Source: Inonotus obliquus | Lineage: Eukaryota > Basidiomycota > Agaricomycetes > Hymenochaetales > Hymenochaetaceae | Direction: 5' to 3' | Assembly (NCBI GenBank): GCA_032164295.1 | Contig: JAJHTX010000010.1 | Location: 1,364,001-1,428,000, forward strand | DNA length: 64,000 nt | Part shown: piece by piece, positions 34,728-46,300 of the stretch | How the letters are laid out: each line of letters opens with the position of its first letter | Position numbering within the stretch: position 1 is the stretch's first letter | Position numbers and translations under genes: made by a program | The notes under the pieces: generated by a model | Told to the model about the DNA's origin: nothing | Databases searched by the model: none | What the model saw: only the letters and a program-made list of their open reading frames with translations

Positions 34728-36601
34728 TCAGATTCTGACCCACGCCGACATCACATCGTCCAGTCCAAAGGTCCCGTTTCTCCACCCTTGACAATTGGCG
34801 AATTCGATTTGCATCATGTGTAGTTCGACTGCCTTCAGATAGTCAACGACGGACAATACGAAGTCCGGAGGGATACAGGAGCACTTCGCAAAGCGGATAA
34901 GCCTCCGACCCGGACTAGGCGCAAGGGAGGTCTCAAAGTGTGATGGTCCGGCGTGGAACTGCTGAAAATGCTTCAACGACAAAGATTCGAGATGCTGAGG
35001 AGCAAATCTAATAATTTCGTCAAGGACACCGGCGCTGAGGGCAGTTCCTTTCAATTCCAGCTTCTCAAGCGATGTCATGGACCGCAAGGAAATACGGAAC
35101 TCCTTCCGGGTTGTAGGTGAACCATTAAGAAGACTGTCTGGCCCTAGCTTTAGCGTTCGAAGGGTAGGCATGTGAAGTTTTGTGATCAAGACTGGACCAA
35201 GTAGGGAACTCGGAGAGTCCGAGATTTCACAATCGACAACGCTCGACACTATTACGGTCCGTAACGAACTGATAGCTTCGGGATCAATTCTGCAATTGTG
35301 GTCTAAGCATATGGTGAGCTTTCGGATTACGTTCGACGACGACAAAAAGTCGAGTAATTCGGTCAAGGAAATTCTGCGCCACGGGAATGAGTGAAGTCGA
35401 AATCGAAGAAGATGTTTAGCCAGGGACGGGTGGGGAACGAAATTCGTCTCCAGTTCCTGGAGTGAAGGGAGGTCGCAGTCTTCATAAAAGGCCACGGGGG
35501 TCGCTCTATTTCCGTTATGGTTGTCCTCCAGGAAAAGGTGCAAATCCTGAAGAGACTTCGCAACTGTGAGGAATTCCCTCAGGGAATCCAAGTCAGTTTC
35601 TTTAATCTCCATCATTCTTAAGCGCACTAGGTTCCCTGCAATCGCGGTTCCCGGGACAAAATCGACTTCTAGGTTCTGTAGGAGTGGCATGTGCCAGCCC
35701 TCGATAATATGCACGTTTGACGAGCGGCGGGGGCCTTGTATTACCGCCAGTCTACGGAGGTTCTGCAAGTTTCTGCTGGCCAAAATCGGCTCAATATCTT
35801 CGAAGACCGATTCACCCCAAGAAGGAAGTTCCAGCTCTTCTGGACCAAGATGTAGAATTATCCTCAGAGTAAACTTGTAAATCCGGATTGCTATGTTGCG
35901 CTCATGGGAATCCGGGTTGACCTGAGTTGCTAGAAAGCTAGGCTTCGACAGGTCCGGACCGATATAGGCCGAATTAATGCGAGCTTTCAGCGAAACAAAT
36001 CCGTTTCCCTCTGCAATTGCAGCAATCTCTTCCGGTGTCTGGTCAGTCTCGAGGTGATATCCGTCCCACATCTCCCGCGTCATCATCATGACTCTCCTAA
36101 ATCGCTTGCAAACGAATGACAATGCCACTTTTTCTTCCAGAGTCGTCGCCGCAAGAGCGAATATTTTGGCAAGCAGGCCGTCAGGAAGCAGATTTAGTCC
36201 GTAGGTTAAGGCGGTGCGGGAAATATGATTTTTGAATCGTTCGAGTCTCTCCGCAAGCTGAATTGTTCTATCGCACATACTCATCATGCATGCCTGCAGC
36301 GTATCAAGTGATCTTGCCGACGAACTATATGACCTCCGCATGGCTTTGAGGTGATTTGGCATGTCATCATCCTGTGAGTTTTCGCTGCTCAGTGCAGTCA
36401 GCGGGGAGTAGAAGATACTATAACGCGTAGACAGACTCACGACTCGTCAATGAAAGCTGTACAGCCCTCAACCATCGTCGAAACCATCGATGTAGCCTGC
36501 TCAAGAAGAGCGGAGGAGAATACCTCGAAATCATGCCCATTACTGCACTGCGATACACCATACACACAAAGGCTCTCTACAGTCCTTTGGGGTTTGTTCA
36601 T
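34728..36601 (-). CDS. F-box/LRR-like protein, intact member of local family (copy C)
   Basis: Likely substrate receptor of an SCF ubiquitin ligase. Two exons join in phase: 36601-36441 (MNKPQRTVESLCVYG, then HDFEVFSSALLEQATSM) and 36384-34728, giving about 605 residues; the 56-base intron has GTGAGT and CAG ends. A heptad-rich segment around residues 70-110 precedes the F-box-like core YGLNLLPDGLLAKIFALAAT and EEKVALSFVCKRFRRVMMMT. The rest consists of LRR-like repeats with HMPLLQNLEVDFVPG, PSLQELETNFVPHPSLAKHL and DEIIRFAPQHLESLSLKHF, ending TFGLDDVMSAWVRI. No internal stop. The pattern of four other copies (A, B, B', D) in this window makes it the probable source or sole survivor. Substrate unknown. 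Confidence 0.85.
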
Positions 36602-37122
36602 GGTGACGCTGAGAGCTGGCAGCGTTGTAGAAGGTGATGTGTTGAGTTAGAAGCGTTTTGAGATGAAGTACTGTTATCGCGATTTTGATCAAGGCTCAGT
36701 CGATCATTCGGCATCAGCCGTCGGGGGCAGATGGACAAAGCACTTACAAAGCAACGCCCAGATGTCCACCAATGCATGCAAAAACGCAGTCAGAAACTAG
36801 GGATACTAGTACTGCCGTGACTCCGGACGTATTCCTGACAGTATACTAATGTGAGTTGTACTTGATCCCTACCCGACGATCTCACAGACCTACAAGTCTA
36901 ATGGCCGCAACACGAAATACGTGGGAGGAGAATGCTAAAGCCCTCACGTATCATAAACACTTCGAAACTTGAAAGTTATGAACACATGGAATATGAAACA
37001 CAAACCCGAGAGAAATAGAAATGACAAATCACTAATTATATCCTATCACTGAAGATGCAGTAATCGAAGCCAAGTTGATAATAGGGCGCTCTACGCCCGA
37101 ACAACCTGAGTGCGCAAAGTGA
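36602..37122. other. Intergenic, upstream region of F-box copy C
   Basis: No gene recognised. It contains the F-box promoter side and the 3' side of the BTB gene. Confidence 0.45.
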
Positions 37123-38274
37123 TTATCCCCTTCGTAGAGCTTTCTTGAAGAAGCGGATCATACGCCTCATTTTCGACGTTGACCGACCTTCTTCCACGTT
37201 GCCTGGGACCTGGGCTTGATTCCAGTCCTCATCCTAAAGCAACCAAGGTCAGTTCAACTCTAAAATGTGACTGTTGTTATAAGATCCACGAACTTCATCG
37301 AAAGGAACGGCTTGTATTTCGGGTGGTCCTGGCGGAGGGTGAACAAAAAGGAGCTGAGGTGGAGGTACGAGAATTGGAGGCTGATGCGGCGGTACTGGTT
37401 GTTGTACGATTATTTGCGGGGGTGATCGAGACCGCGATCGGGTTCGGGACCGCGACCGCGACCGTGGGACATAATAGTTCCCAAACCTATTCTTTCTTCG
37501 TCCATCTCTGCCAGCCCGAACCTTTTCCCTAAGCGCTGCGATTTCCAAAACTAACGTAATGCCTAGCTCTTCGCCCTCGTCGCGGCTCAAGGGCTCTTCA
37601 CGAGTTACAAGTTCCGTCATCGCGCTCGAACGGAACGCCGCCGGCGCATCGTAGCGCTCTCCGAGTACAAGGCGCTTTGCTGGCGGTTCGTTCTCAAGGT
37701 GTCGGAATGCGAGATCTTTGATTACTTGGAAGTCCCAAAGGTGTGCAAGGCGTAGGATCGAGGTCCAAGTTGCTGCGGGGGCGTCGTATTCGGAATAAGT
37801 TCTGGAGAACAATGTTATTTCAGGCTGCGTGTGTTTGAGCTCTCATTCCTCGCTTACGGATTATAAAATACCCAGAGAAAGGCCTCGAACTCGTCGCTCT
37901 TTACTTGAGGTAATCGTATTGGATATTCATCAGACAGTCCCTCTTTACACAGCGCCGATGGCCGATGTTCCTGAGCGATGCTTGATAGTTGTTGATTAGG
38001 CACTGGAAGCGATAGCATGTCGCGGAAAAGAGCCGATTCGCGCTCAAAGAAATAACGGTGCACTCGATACAACGTGTCTTCTACCTATTCGCTCGCAAGT
38101 CATTTCAGAACTATGAACCCTGGCATATTGGACAAGAAGTCTCACCTTAAAGACGACGTCCCCACTTGGAATGTAATAAGTCCTATGCCATACACTTTGT
38201 TCGTTTTCGCCGAGACGCTCGCCGTTACCAACGGAGGTGTCATCCACGTGCAGTCCACTCTCGCTGGGTGCCAT
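37123..38274 (-). CDS. BTB/POZ domain protein with RS-repeat and proline-rich tail
   Basis: Start MAPSESGLHVDDTS at 38274. Exon 1 ends in WHRTYYIPSGDVVFK; across a GTGAGA intron it continues VEDTLYRVHRYFFERESALF and RDMLSLPV, the typical BTB beta-alpha start, then LPQVKSDEFEAFLWVFYNP. The next exon reads TYSEYDAPAATWTSILRLAH and LWDFQVIKDLAFRHLE, the usual fungal BTB C-terminal part. Unusual is the extension: an Arg-Ser repeat (PRSRSRSRTRSRSRSPP) followed by a proline-rich stretch (QPPILVPPPQLLFVHPPPGP). The frame can stop at 37249, but a probable 63-base intron joins PFDE to DEDWNQAQVPGNVEEGRS and a basic end KKALRRG with stop at 37123-37125. This last join uses a weak GTTCGT donor. Confidence 0.72.
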
Positions 38275-38830
38275 TTGTTGTCAAAAACTCAAGAAGCGTT
38301 AACCGCTATCAAGCGAAGGGAAGAGAGAGAAGACGGAAGGGGTCAAGATGATTCCAAGGACGAAACACGCTCGAAGTTTGCGCGTGTTGATGGGTGAAGG
38401 TGCACGTCCTCTAAAAGAAGCCAAGCGGTGTAGGTAGCTGGATGGGAATTTCGGAGCTAATGCAACTAGACGCCCATCACATTTTCACCATCTCGATTGG
38501 ACGTGACTGGATACCGTTTTATAGCATCGCGCTATGTTCAACGGTACAATGTACAGAATGCGCATACTTGGTGATGAGCAAGTACAGCTTCAGGCGTCTC
38601 TTATGTAATCCGGTCAATCCGGTCGTGGCTAATGTGCACAGTCACGTAGGTGTTTTGTCGTCTGAGATTCTGTTTAGATACCAAGTATGTAATACTACAA
38701 CAAAGGGGATTTAACGTTAAGGCGCTCTCCAATGGTAAAACCCAGTTACAAAAACATAAGGTAAGGATAAGGGAGACAGGTGCTGCAAAATCCGCACAGT
38801 GAATTCGGGCTCGAAGACAAAGTAGAAAGA
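38275..38830. other. Intergenic, no gene seen
   Basis: Between the BTB start codon and the 3' end of the sulfhydryl oxidase. Only shadow frames; no motif recognised. Confidence 0.45.
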
Positions 38831-39988
38831 CTATCTGCCGCCCTTGATAATCGCAGCTCCTGTTAATTCATCTCTCTCACCCTCTTTGATGACTTTTTTG
38901 TTATCCTCCTCTGGTTTCTCTATAATCGGAGTATCCCCACATCCGCAATCGTACGTTTCGTCGAGATGCGCGCAGTCAAATTCTTCTTTCCCAAGTCGCT
39001 CATTCACTTGGTTGTGTAGATGGCAGAGCCAGAGAGCAGCAGCGCGCCGTGATGAAGTCTGGAATTCGAAGATGAGCGCGGCGCAATAGATTGTGAACAT
39101 GCAAAGTTACACACGAAAGGAATAATCATACCTGGGGAGGAAACGTTTGCAAGAGCTTTTGGAATTCAGTGGCGCACTCTCCGCACGGGTATAAGCGCGA
39201 TAAGAGATGGAAATAAGACTCGAGAGCATTTCTCTCGTCCTCTGTCGGATTCTGCAAAGACGAACCTATCCGTTAACAAGTGGCTCCGTTTAGACGATGA
39301 AGGACATACCTCAGGGAAGCGAAGGGTCATGGTATGCCTGCGAACTCGGGTTAGAAACTTTGGTAATACCAGATATAGCAATTTCAATCCATGTTGTATA
39401 GACCACAGACATAGAAGTAGCGCAGGCGAAGATAGCCAGATAAGGCATGCTACCTTCTGACAGTGCTAGTATGCTTTCCTGACAAGTTTGTATGTCACGA
39501 TTGCCAATGATGCCTTGGCAATCCATAGGAATAGCACCTCCGTGCGCGCTTCACAAAATCGCAGTTATTCTGGATACAGAACGCTCACATTAGTTTCCAA
39601 GTCGCTCGTCCCAGAGCTTGCCTTCGTGAACCACAAGAAAGTAAGCCTTTGAATATTTACGATTGTACATAAGCACTCACTTTGCGGTTTCGTTTCCAAG
39701 TTTCCCCATAATAACACCACCATGAACGCCCAGAAGCTCCTCCGCCTGATTCACGACAGGATCTTGCAGAGGTGGCGGTGGTCGTACTGGTGGTCGTGGC
39801 GGTGGTCTTACTGCTGGTGCATGCACACGCGCGTAGTCCTCCTGGACACCATCGCTATCAAATAAATAGCCAGTGAATGGGTCGAAGTACGTCTTGCGAG
39901 TTGGCTCATGGAACATGAGTAACGAGGTTAGGATGACGAGACCGAGGACAACTAAGACGAATGTCCTAGTAAATCTGGCTGGCAGCAT
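38831..39988 (-). CDS. ERV2: FAD-linked sulfhydryl oxidase, ERV2 type
   Basis: Makes disulfides in the secretory pathway by passing electrons from thiols to oxygen through FAD. Exon 1 (from 39988) starts MLPARFTRTF and a membrane anchor LVVLGLVILTSLLMF, then a Pro-rich spacer (RPPPRPPVRPPPPL). It is followed by ALGRATWKLMHTMTLRFPE, read over two introns, NPTEDERNALESYFHLLSRL and YPCGECATEFQKLLQTFPPQ with the catalytic CxxC pair, and SSRRAAALWLCHLHNQVNER with the FAD-binding HxxxN. The tail has DETYDCGCGD, matching the CGC shuttle cysteines of yeast Erv2. One intron, about 39344-39597, is long for this locus. The single N-terminal anchor supports an ER rather than a mitochondrial (Erv1) role. 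Confidence 0.88.
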
Positions 39989-40197
39989 GGTTCGCGCGGG
40001 ATACTCAGAATAACGGAGAAAAATAGGGAATGGCTTTGGTACGTGCTAGTATTTTGTAATGGTTACAACACCAACGCCCGCGACGACGCGATAGTGATGG
40101 CCCATCACGTGCACTTCGAGTTGCAGGGCACCTCAAACGACTCCTCAATGTGACAACACCTTGGTCTTTGACTGCGACGTGCTCAGTGAAAAACGAA
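39989..40197. promoter_or_regulatory. Bidirectional promoter region, ERV2 and LSM4
   Basis: The 209 bases between two divergent start codons hold both promoters and 5' UTRs. No TATA element was identified. Confidence 0.55.
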
Positions 40198-40755
40198 ATG
40201 GTATGCCTCCCTTCCCAGTCTCCGCGCAAGTACTGAACTAATTTCAGATATGTTTAGCTCCCTCTATCCCTCTTGAATGCAGCCCAAAATCGACCTATGG
40301 CAAGTATGCACACACTCTCGTTGAACAGAGCACTTAACGCATTCTCCAGTTGGTCGAGCTGAAAAACGGCGAGACATTCAACGGACATCTCGTCAGCTGT
40401 GATAACTTCATGAATATCATGCTGCGGGAGGTGTACCAAACGTCCGCAGACGCTGATCGGTTCTGGAAGCTAAAAGAATGTTATATCCGTGGAAGTACCA
40501 TCAAGTATTTGCGCATACCAGACAAACTACTTGAAGAAGTCAAGGAGGAGCAGAATCGCACCCGCGAGGCCAGTAAAGGTGCCCGAGGCGGGGCGGGAGG
40601 CGGAGCACGTGGAGGAAGGGGGGCGCCTACACGAGGTACGCTTGCTGATTCGTATTGTCTGTTGCTTGTTTTGTTGAACATTGGCAACCCTAGGACGCGG
40701 AGGAGCACGAGGTGCATCTATGCGAGGGGCAAGAGGTCGTGGCCGTGGAATGTGA
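40198..40755 (+). CDS. LSM4: U6 snRNA-associated Sm-like protein LSm4
   Basis: Subunit of the Lsm2-8 ring on U6 snRNA and the Lsm1-7 ring in mRNA decay. Four exons: 40198-40200 (the ATG alone), 40258-40299, 40350-40635 and 40694-40755. The product reads [55 protein letters not shown], then [16 protein letters not shown], i.e. Sm1 and Sm2 motifs including the IRG of Sm2. The tail is a Gly/Arg-rich RGG-type region ([22 protein letters not shown]). The second intron (40300-40349) has a GC donor (GCAAGT). The split right after the ATG is inferred from the MLPLSLL start of the family and a GTATGC donor; it leaves no other candidate start. Confidence 0.9.
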
Positions 40756-41221
40756 GCCGCGTAGCTGCAGACGTCCGGACGCGTCGATAGGTTGAAGGGG
40801 GTTACTTGACATAAATGTGACCTTCTGGTATTCTGGTATGCTTGATGACATTGTTAGCTTCATCCCATATTAAAGTTTTGACTCTCTAATACACGTGCCT
40901 GCGAGTTTGTATCCGGGCATCCGTTAGCGTTCTTCTCTTGGTGCTCAACATCGGATGGCTTTGAAAGCGAGGGGGCAAGTTCGATTCGAGAATGAGGTTC
41001 TTGATTATAGCATCTCACCGTTCCTTCGGACCACATTAGCCTACGTTTTTCCGCGCTATTGGAATTACGCGTGCTCATGGTACTCAAAACGACTTCCACA
41101 CTGTAGGATTGGCTCAGCTGACCAAAACAAAGCATTTCATCTGACATTAGATCTTCCTCATATCCATATGCTAAAAGGTCTATCGCGGGGCGGGGGAAGT
41201 CGCATATTTCGACGTATAGCC
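40756..41221. other. Intergenic, no gene seen
   Basis: 3' flank of LSM4 and upstream flank of the glycosidase pseudogene. No feature recognised. Confidence 0.45.
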
Positions 41222-43380
41222 ATGATTCCTTGTCTCTTCTTCGTTACCACTCACCTGGTAACATTGGCTCTATCCTTGTCAAACTTCTCTTTTCGAGTGA
41301 CCACTGAGGTAACGAGAATTACTTCCTGCGCGATAATGTAACGTCGGCGCAGGTTGTACTGTCGAGCCCAAATAATTCGACCCGTTGAAGAGACTAGTTC
41401 TCGCTTTGCCAGCCGGAAACTCAGGAGTCTTGACGTATTTTCAGTCCTCTAGACGATTCGACTTCTGACAACGATCTTTTGTTCACACTAGATAGCACCA
41501 CCCGAAAGAGTACAGCGAGCGAGTTCAATAACGTGGGCATCCAGGCGAACCTTCTATTTTCCAAAAGTGTGACACTCGGAGTCGCCATTGTTGGTGCTGT
41601 CAGGGCCATGGAAGGTAGGTTCACTCCGCTCACCAGCTGCATCTTAACTTATCGAGCGCCTCTTAGACTATGTTGAAGGGTCGGAAACTATGCATGGAAT
41701 TTTCGACTATGCCCTAGGATCCTACAGTTCTAGCAACGCCCAAATTCACAAGCGATGGATCAACGCGACGAACACAGGCGAGGAACACAAGCGCGTACAG
41801 TATTGCTGACTTTTCCTCGCATGACATTAACGGCGCACGCCCGGACGTCATTCCCGGAAGCATTGGCACCGATAGTCCCCCCACAATCAGCATACTTGTT
41901 GAAAAGGGTATTTCTGGGACCGTACGGATGCGTTTCGTTACGAACGAGACTAGCTTTCCCGTTTGCACCAGGTCAATCTTCCTCAAGGGTCGGACCGTGG
42001 TGCGTCATTTCTTGCGCGTAACGCATCCCTCCAAAACGGAACCTTTGAAGAACTCTTGGGCATGTCATTTTGCTTTATCTGCAAGCAGCATGTAGCATAG
42101 TGCTGACTATTGCTCCACAGGACTATCTTCTATTATCTGAGGCGGACCATCCCTTTTGCGCTCAACTCGACAGTTTCAAACCTCCTCGCTTTCCGTCCGG
42201 GACAATCTGTGGGTAACTGGCGCGACAGCGATCAAGGTGCAGGATACGGGCCGCTTCCCTTTGACGTCAACACCGCATTAGTTCCGGCCTCGCTTCGTGC
42301 AATAGCTCAGCTAGCGAGAACCGGCGTCATCGGGAACTCGGTTTCCAATGTCATTCTTGAGGATGGAAGTGTCTATGACACGAACTCGGCATTCAGTGAT
42401 TTGCCGGACTAATGGCGGATGTGTGGGAAGAAAAGTCACTGTCATACTTGAGGTTACAATTGACAACGCAACGGCTGAGGCACGCCTTCGGAACTTCGCG
42501 ACACAAACGAGCCTGAGCGAAGTCCTGCTTAAGACGGATTAACTAAACTGAAGCGAGTAACAAGACTTTCTATTCGTTATCTTTGATGACAGATGGTTGT
42601 CCTGTTGAGCTGCTTTCATAACTCGCTTTCCTTGAGTGATTGATAACATACTTCTCTGAAGGTACTTAATTCAGACTTGGGCTTCAATCTTCGATACGGA
42701 GGCAATGTATCGAATGATTATCTTCAGCGCGTCATCGAGGCACTTCAGTTGTATCCACGAGGTCTTCCATCGTGTCACTGAAAGCCATCCCGACTAATGT
42801 TTGTAATATTCACTTAGGCTTGCTGACGAACATTAGTATGGTTGTCGCGAATCCGGCTTATGACAGCAATATGACGAATATTGACGTTCTAGACAAAGCG
42901 GCGTATCATGGGAAGGTCATTTGGTAATGCTTTTAATCTTCGAACTTATGTCAATTTCATTGATTACTCCCAGGCCGTGGCAGCAGGGTATGTCTGCCAG
43001 TCTTGAACGACAACTCGGTTATTGTAATGATAGGACTAATATAAATGTGGACACGAACCCTGTTCCCGTCAGCGCGCCAGAATGGTGCGGGAACGCTGTG
43101 TTTGTTCAAAGCGTGGCGGATGCTCAAGCAAGGCTGTGGAGTTCCATAAGAGGAGCCATTGATGGTACGTCTTGTAAATAGATACATCGTGCTGTGCAAC
43201 TCAGTTCAAGCACACCTTCACCCACAGTTATCTTCTCCGAGGTCTGGTCGTACTCATTCGATGATCCTTCTCGGTCGCCGACCTAGAAAGCCTTTCTCCT
43301 GACGGCACGGAATCCGATGCCATTCATGATTCAGCTATGGTCGTACGGATTCCTGGGTCTACTAGACCCGGAAGGTCAGA
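41222..43380 (+). pseudogene. Six-hairpin (alpha/alpha-barrel) glycosidase-like, decayed
   Basis: A signal-peptide-like start MIPCLFFVTTHLVTLALS at 41222 is followed by homologous pieces scattered over several frames: NYFLRDNVTSAQVVLSSPN, LVLALPAGNSGVLTYFQSS, FNNVGIQANLLFSKSVTLGV, DYVEGSETMHGIFDYALG, GNWRDSDQGAGYGPLPFDV, NTALVPASLRAIAQLARTG, MVVANPAYDSNMTNIDVLDK, YHGKVIWPWQQG, VADLESLSPDGTE and IQLWSYGFLGLLDP. The order and the NTALVPA and YHG-V-W-WQQ signatures fit fungal secreted six-hairpin glycosidases of unclear specificity. Frame breaks occur near 41383, 41455, 41805 and 43330, and a stop follows RSPT at about 43285. Some could be introns, but several leave no usable splice sites, so I call it a pseudogene. 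Confidence 0.72.
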
Positions 43381-46300
43381 GGCCTTGATAGCGGGATGAA
43401 TATATGGAGGGAAGCGAGAAAGAGGAGTATCGACTTCTAGTGATCATGAACCCGGGACATTGTCTTCCTGGATCCCGAGAGGGATGACCTCGGAGAGTAT
43501 GGTAGTGACTATCAGACTCTGCGACTACGAATACTTCCTCGTAAGGTTTCGATCTCCGAAATGCACGGTGGTCAGTGAAAGAAACTGGGTTCGTCATTGA
43601 CGGAAATGTTGCGAGATCCGAGATCCAAGCATTGTGGAAATCCAGAATTCCATGCACGCACAGATTTGAAAAGCAGGTTTATGTCCGCTTTATATGCGTC
43701 GAGGATCGATACGCGCACGAGCCTGATCTATTCCACCGCCCCAGAGTATTGACGGGGTTCCGCGAATTCGTCAGCTATAATCTGGCTCTAATTTCACGAC
43801 AGGGATGCGAATGGCATCGAGGAAGTCAGCATCAGCTCAATCAGAGTATCAGTACAATTAGGTCATATAGTGTAGGAAGAGCCAAGTCTCTGGAGTGAGG
43901 GAATAGTGTGTGATAAGGAATCTTCTAGCTTGCTGACTCCAGACACTCTAATTCCGCAGAAAACGTGGAGAGCTTCCTCAGCACGATCACATGCATACAG
44001 ATGAGAGGATTTTCGTCGACATCCTTCTTATAGTCATATCGATTAGTATCGATGATTCTCCCGCACAAGCTGATTCGTTGACTAGAAGTATGAGTAGTAA
44101 CATTAGTAAGAAACTCCGTCTAATCTCAATTCTCGTCAACGTTCGGGGTGTCATCAGCACTCCTAAATTAGAATGCGCTGCTCAAGGCCTGGCCTGGTCG
44201 AAACGATGCGGATATGTACCCTAATTCTCATTGAAAATTGTTTATGAATGAAGACATAGGTCACCGTTACGCGGATTAACCGGCTCCACAGACACCTTCA
44301 TAGGAAGTATTTCTTAAAAACTGCTAGGTCACTATGGCACTTGAGCGGCTGACGTCTCATGCACAACTCATGGATAAGACAACTTCCTTTCCTTGTGCTT
44401 CTTAGCATGCGAGTTCTGCCGCTAGATGTCCTCAGTACGTATAAAATACCTTCAACGGTGTCGCCCCTCCTCCCCCTTCAAGATCCACTAACCCGCGATA
44501 CTTCCTCTATCCGCCTAACTCGTAGATCTCAAAACCGAACCCTATGATTGAAAGATCTTCTACTGCAGCGAGAGCTGCCAAGCGTTTCGAACGCTACGAT
44601 AATCATTCTTACCTTGCGGCCGCCCACCCTTGCTCAGATGAGCCACCAGAAGACGAGCTATTGGCTTGGTTGGCATCATTCCATCGCCAATGTGGACAAC
44701 TACATCTACCGTGATAGTAAGTTTTCGTTGTATAACTCGTATCCTCATCCTGAAGCACCGCATACTGAATTATTTGACAGATTGCGAGCTCACCTTGCCT
44801 TTGGCTACATCCGACGTCACTGCAGGGGCATCGTGATTAAAAAACGCATCAAATATGTAATGTTCGGACATCGTATCCTCTCTCTTGGCTTCGACTTCGA
44901 GATTAGTTATGCACTCCCCCATGTATACGACATTGCATGTATAAGCCTGGACTTTCGGACTCCTCCACTCTTTAATCATAAATTGAAGTAGTCCGAATGT
45001 GTAAATAGAATGATGATGGTCTCGTGGATGAAATGATATCCGAGCCTGCGTGTATGGTATAAAATCACACTAATTCGTCTCATCCCATCCTTTTGAAACG
45101 CACAATTTGGCAGATCTTATTATAGACTCGGCCGTTTCGTGTAACACAAGACGTGTTACAGAAATAATAAGATGAATAACTACGAGCTCCGTGTGAGATG
45201 GAAGTCGCTAACAGCGGAAGTAGTTTGAAACTCAAACCTTGTCCGGGTAACTTTGAATAGAGAATCCCGTTTTCGGGTCAGCCACAAAGTAATTTATAGG
45301 CACGGATAATAAATCTGGAACAGGATTAGATTGGATAGAAGCGCATATGTATTGGAGAAGATACAGACTGGCAAGGGTGACCTCCGGAGTGTTACTTTGG
45401 ATGGGGAGGATGTCTCGTTCATTTTGATCTTGCAGGCGGAGCATCAATGACAACCAGATAAGAAAGTGATCGGTTTTGTTTTTAATCTCCATAAGTCAAC
45501 ATATGGCTTGAAAACAGTACCAGAAACGGGCGTTCGAGTTCACCGGGAACGGCTATTTCGATGCAGCTTAATCCCGAAGACGTGTCAGTACAGTGAAACT
45601 AGCTCAATACCTTGAATATTGGCGGGAAACTCCTATCACCAGCATTGACGTTGGTTATTCATGTCAGGAAAATTCATTGGATGGTTTATTTACGATGAAA
45701 GCAGAATATAATTATCTAGTGACGATGCAGAATATGTCATTGACAGCTTTGAGCTCGATATCGCTGCGTAATGGCAGAAGCTCACGATGAGGAAGACCCG
45801 GTGTGTCACCCGTAATCCGTTTATCGTCCGAAATCCATTGGTCGATTGCATGTGGAGGAGATTCTCCGTAATAGTTTCTGAGTGGAAGTCTCAGAAGCGC
45901 GTTATCGATTGATACGCCACGTAGTACCTGAGGTAAATATCTCATTCATAGTCCAAAATGTGTCATGATGGCAAATGGTATGACTTACATCATGGCCTGG
46001 ATATTCCAGTAGAATACACCTTTAAAAAGAGAGACCACAGAAATAGTGTCTTTGCTTTTGCCTTGCCAAAGAATAAGTGCACGGCTAAAGACATTTGTCC
46101 ATGTGTGATTTGAGATTTGTAGAGTGGGGTGATTAGGTTCTGCCACGGGATTGTTGCCCGTAGCAGATGGTATGATATGAACCATCCATCAGTCAGCAGG
46201 TCGACAAGATTAGTTGTGTTGTTCGACCTAAAGGCAGGGGATGACAAATCATAATTGGTCTCTTCGACCTAGTTAGTGTAACATCGCTGCTCACTTGAGA

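Noticed and set aside
43575..43900. Possible cytochrome P450 fragment (text ending GCEWHR, like EGEEWKRHR)
   Set aside because: Only a few residues resemble the P450 helix C region; no heme-binding or ExxR motif was found nearby.
45232..46247. Series of collinear minus-strand frames as a multi-exon membrane protein
   Set aside because: No family motif, and the joins would need several weak splice sites; kept only as an unassigned region.
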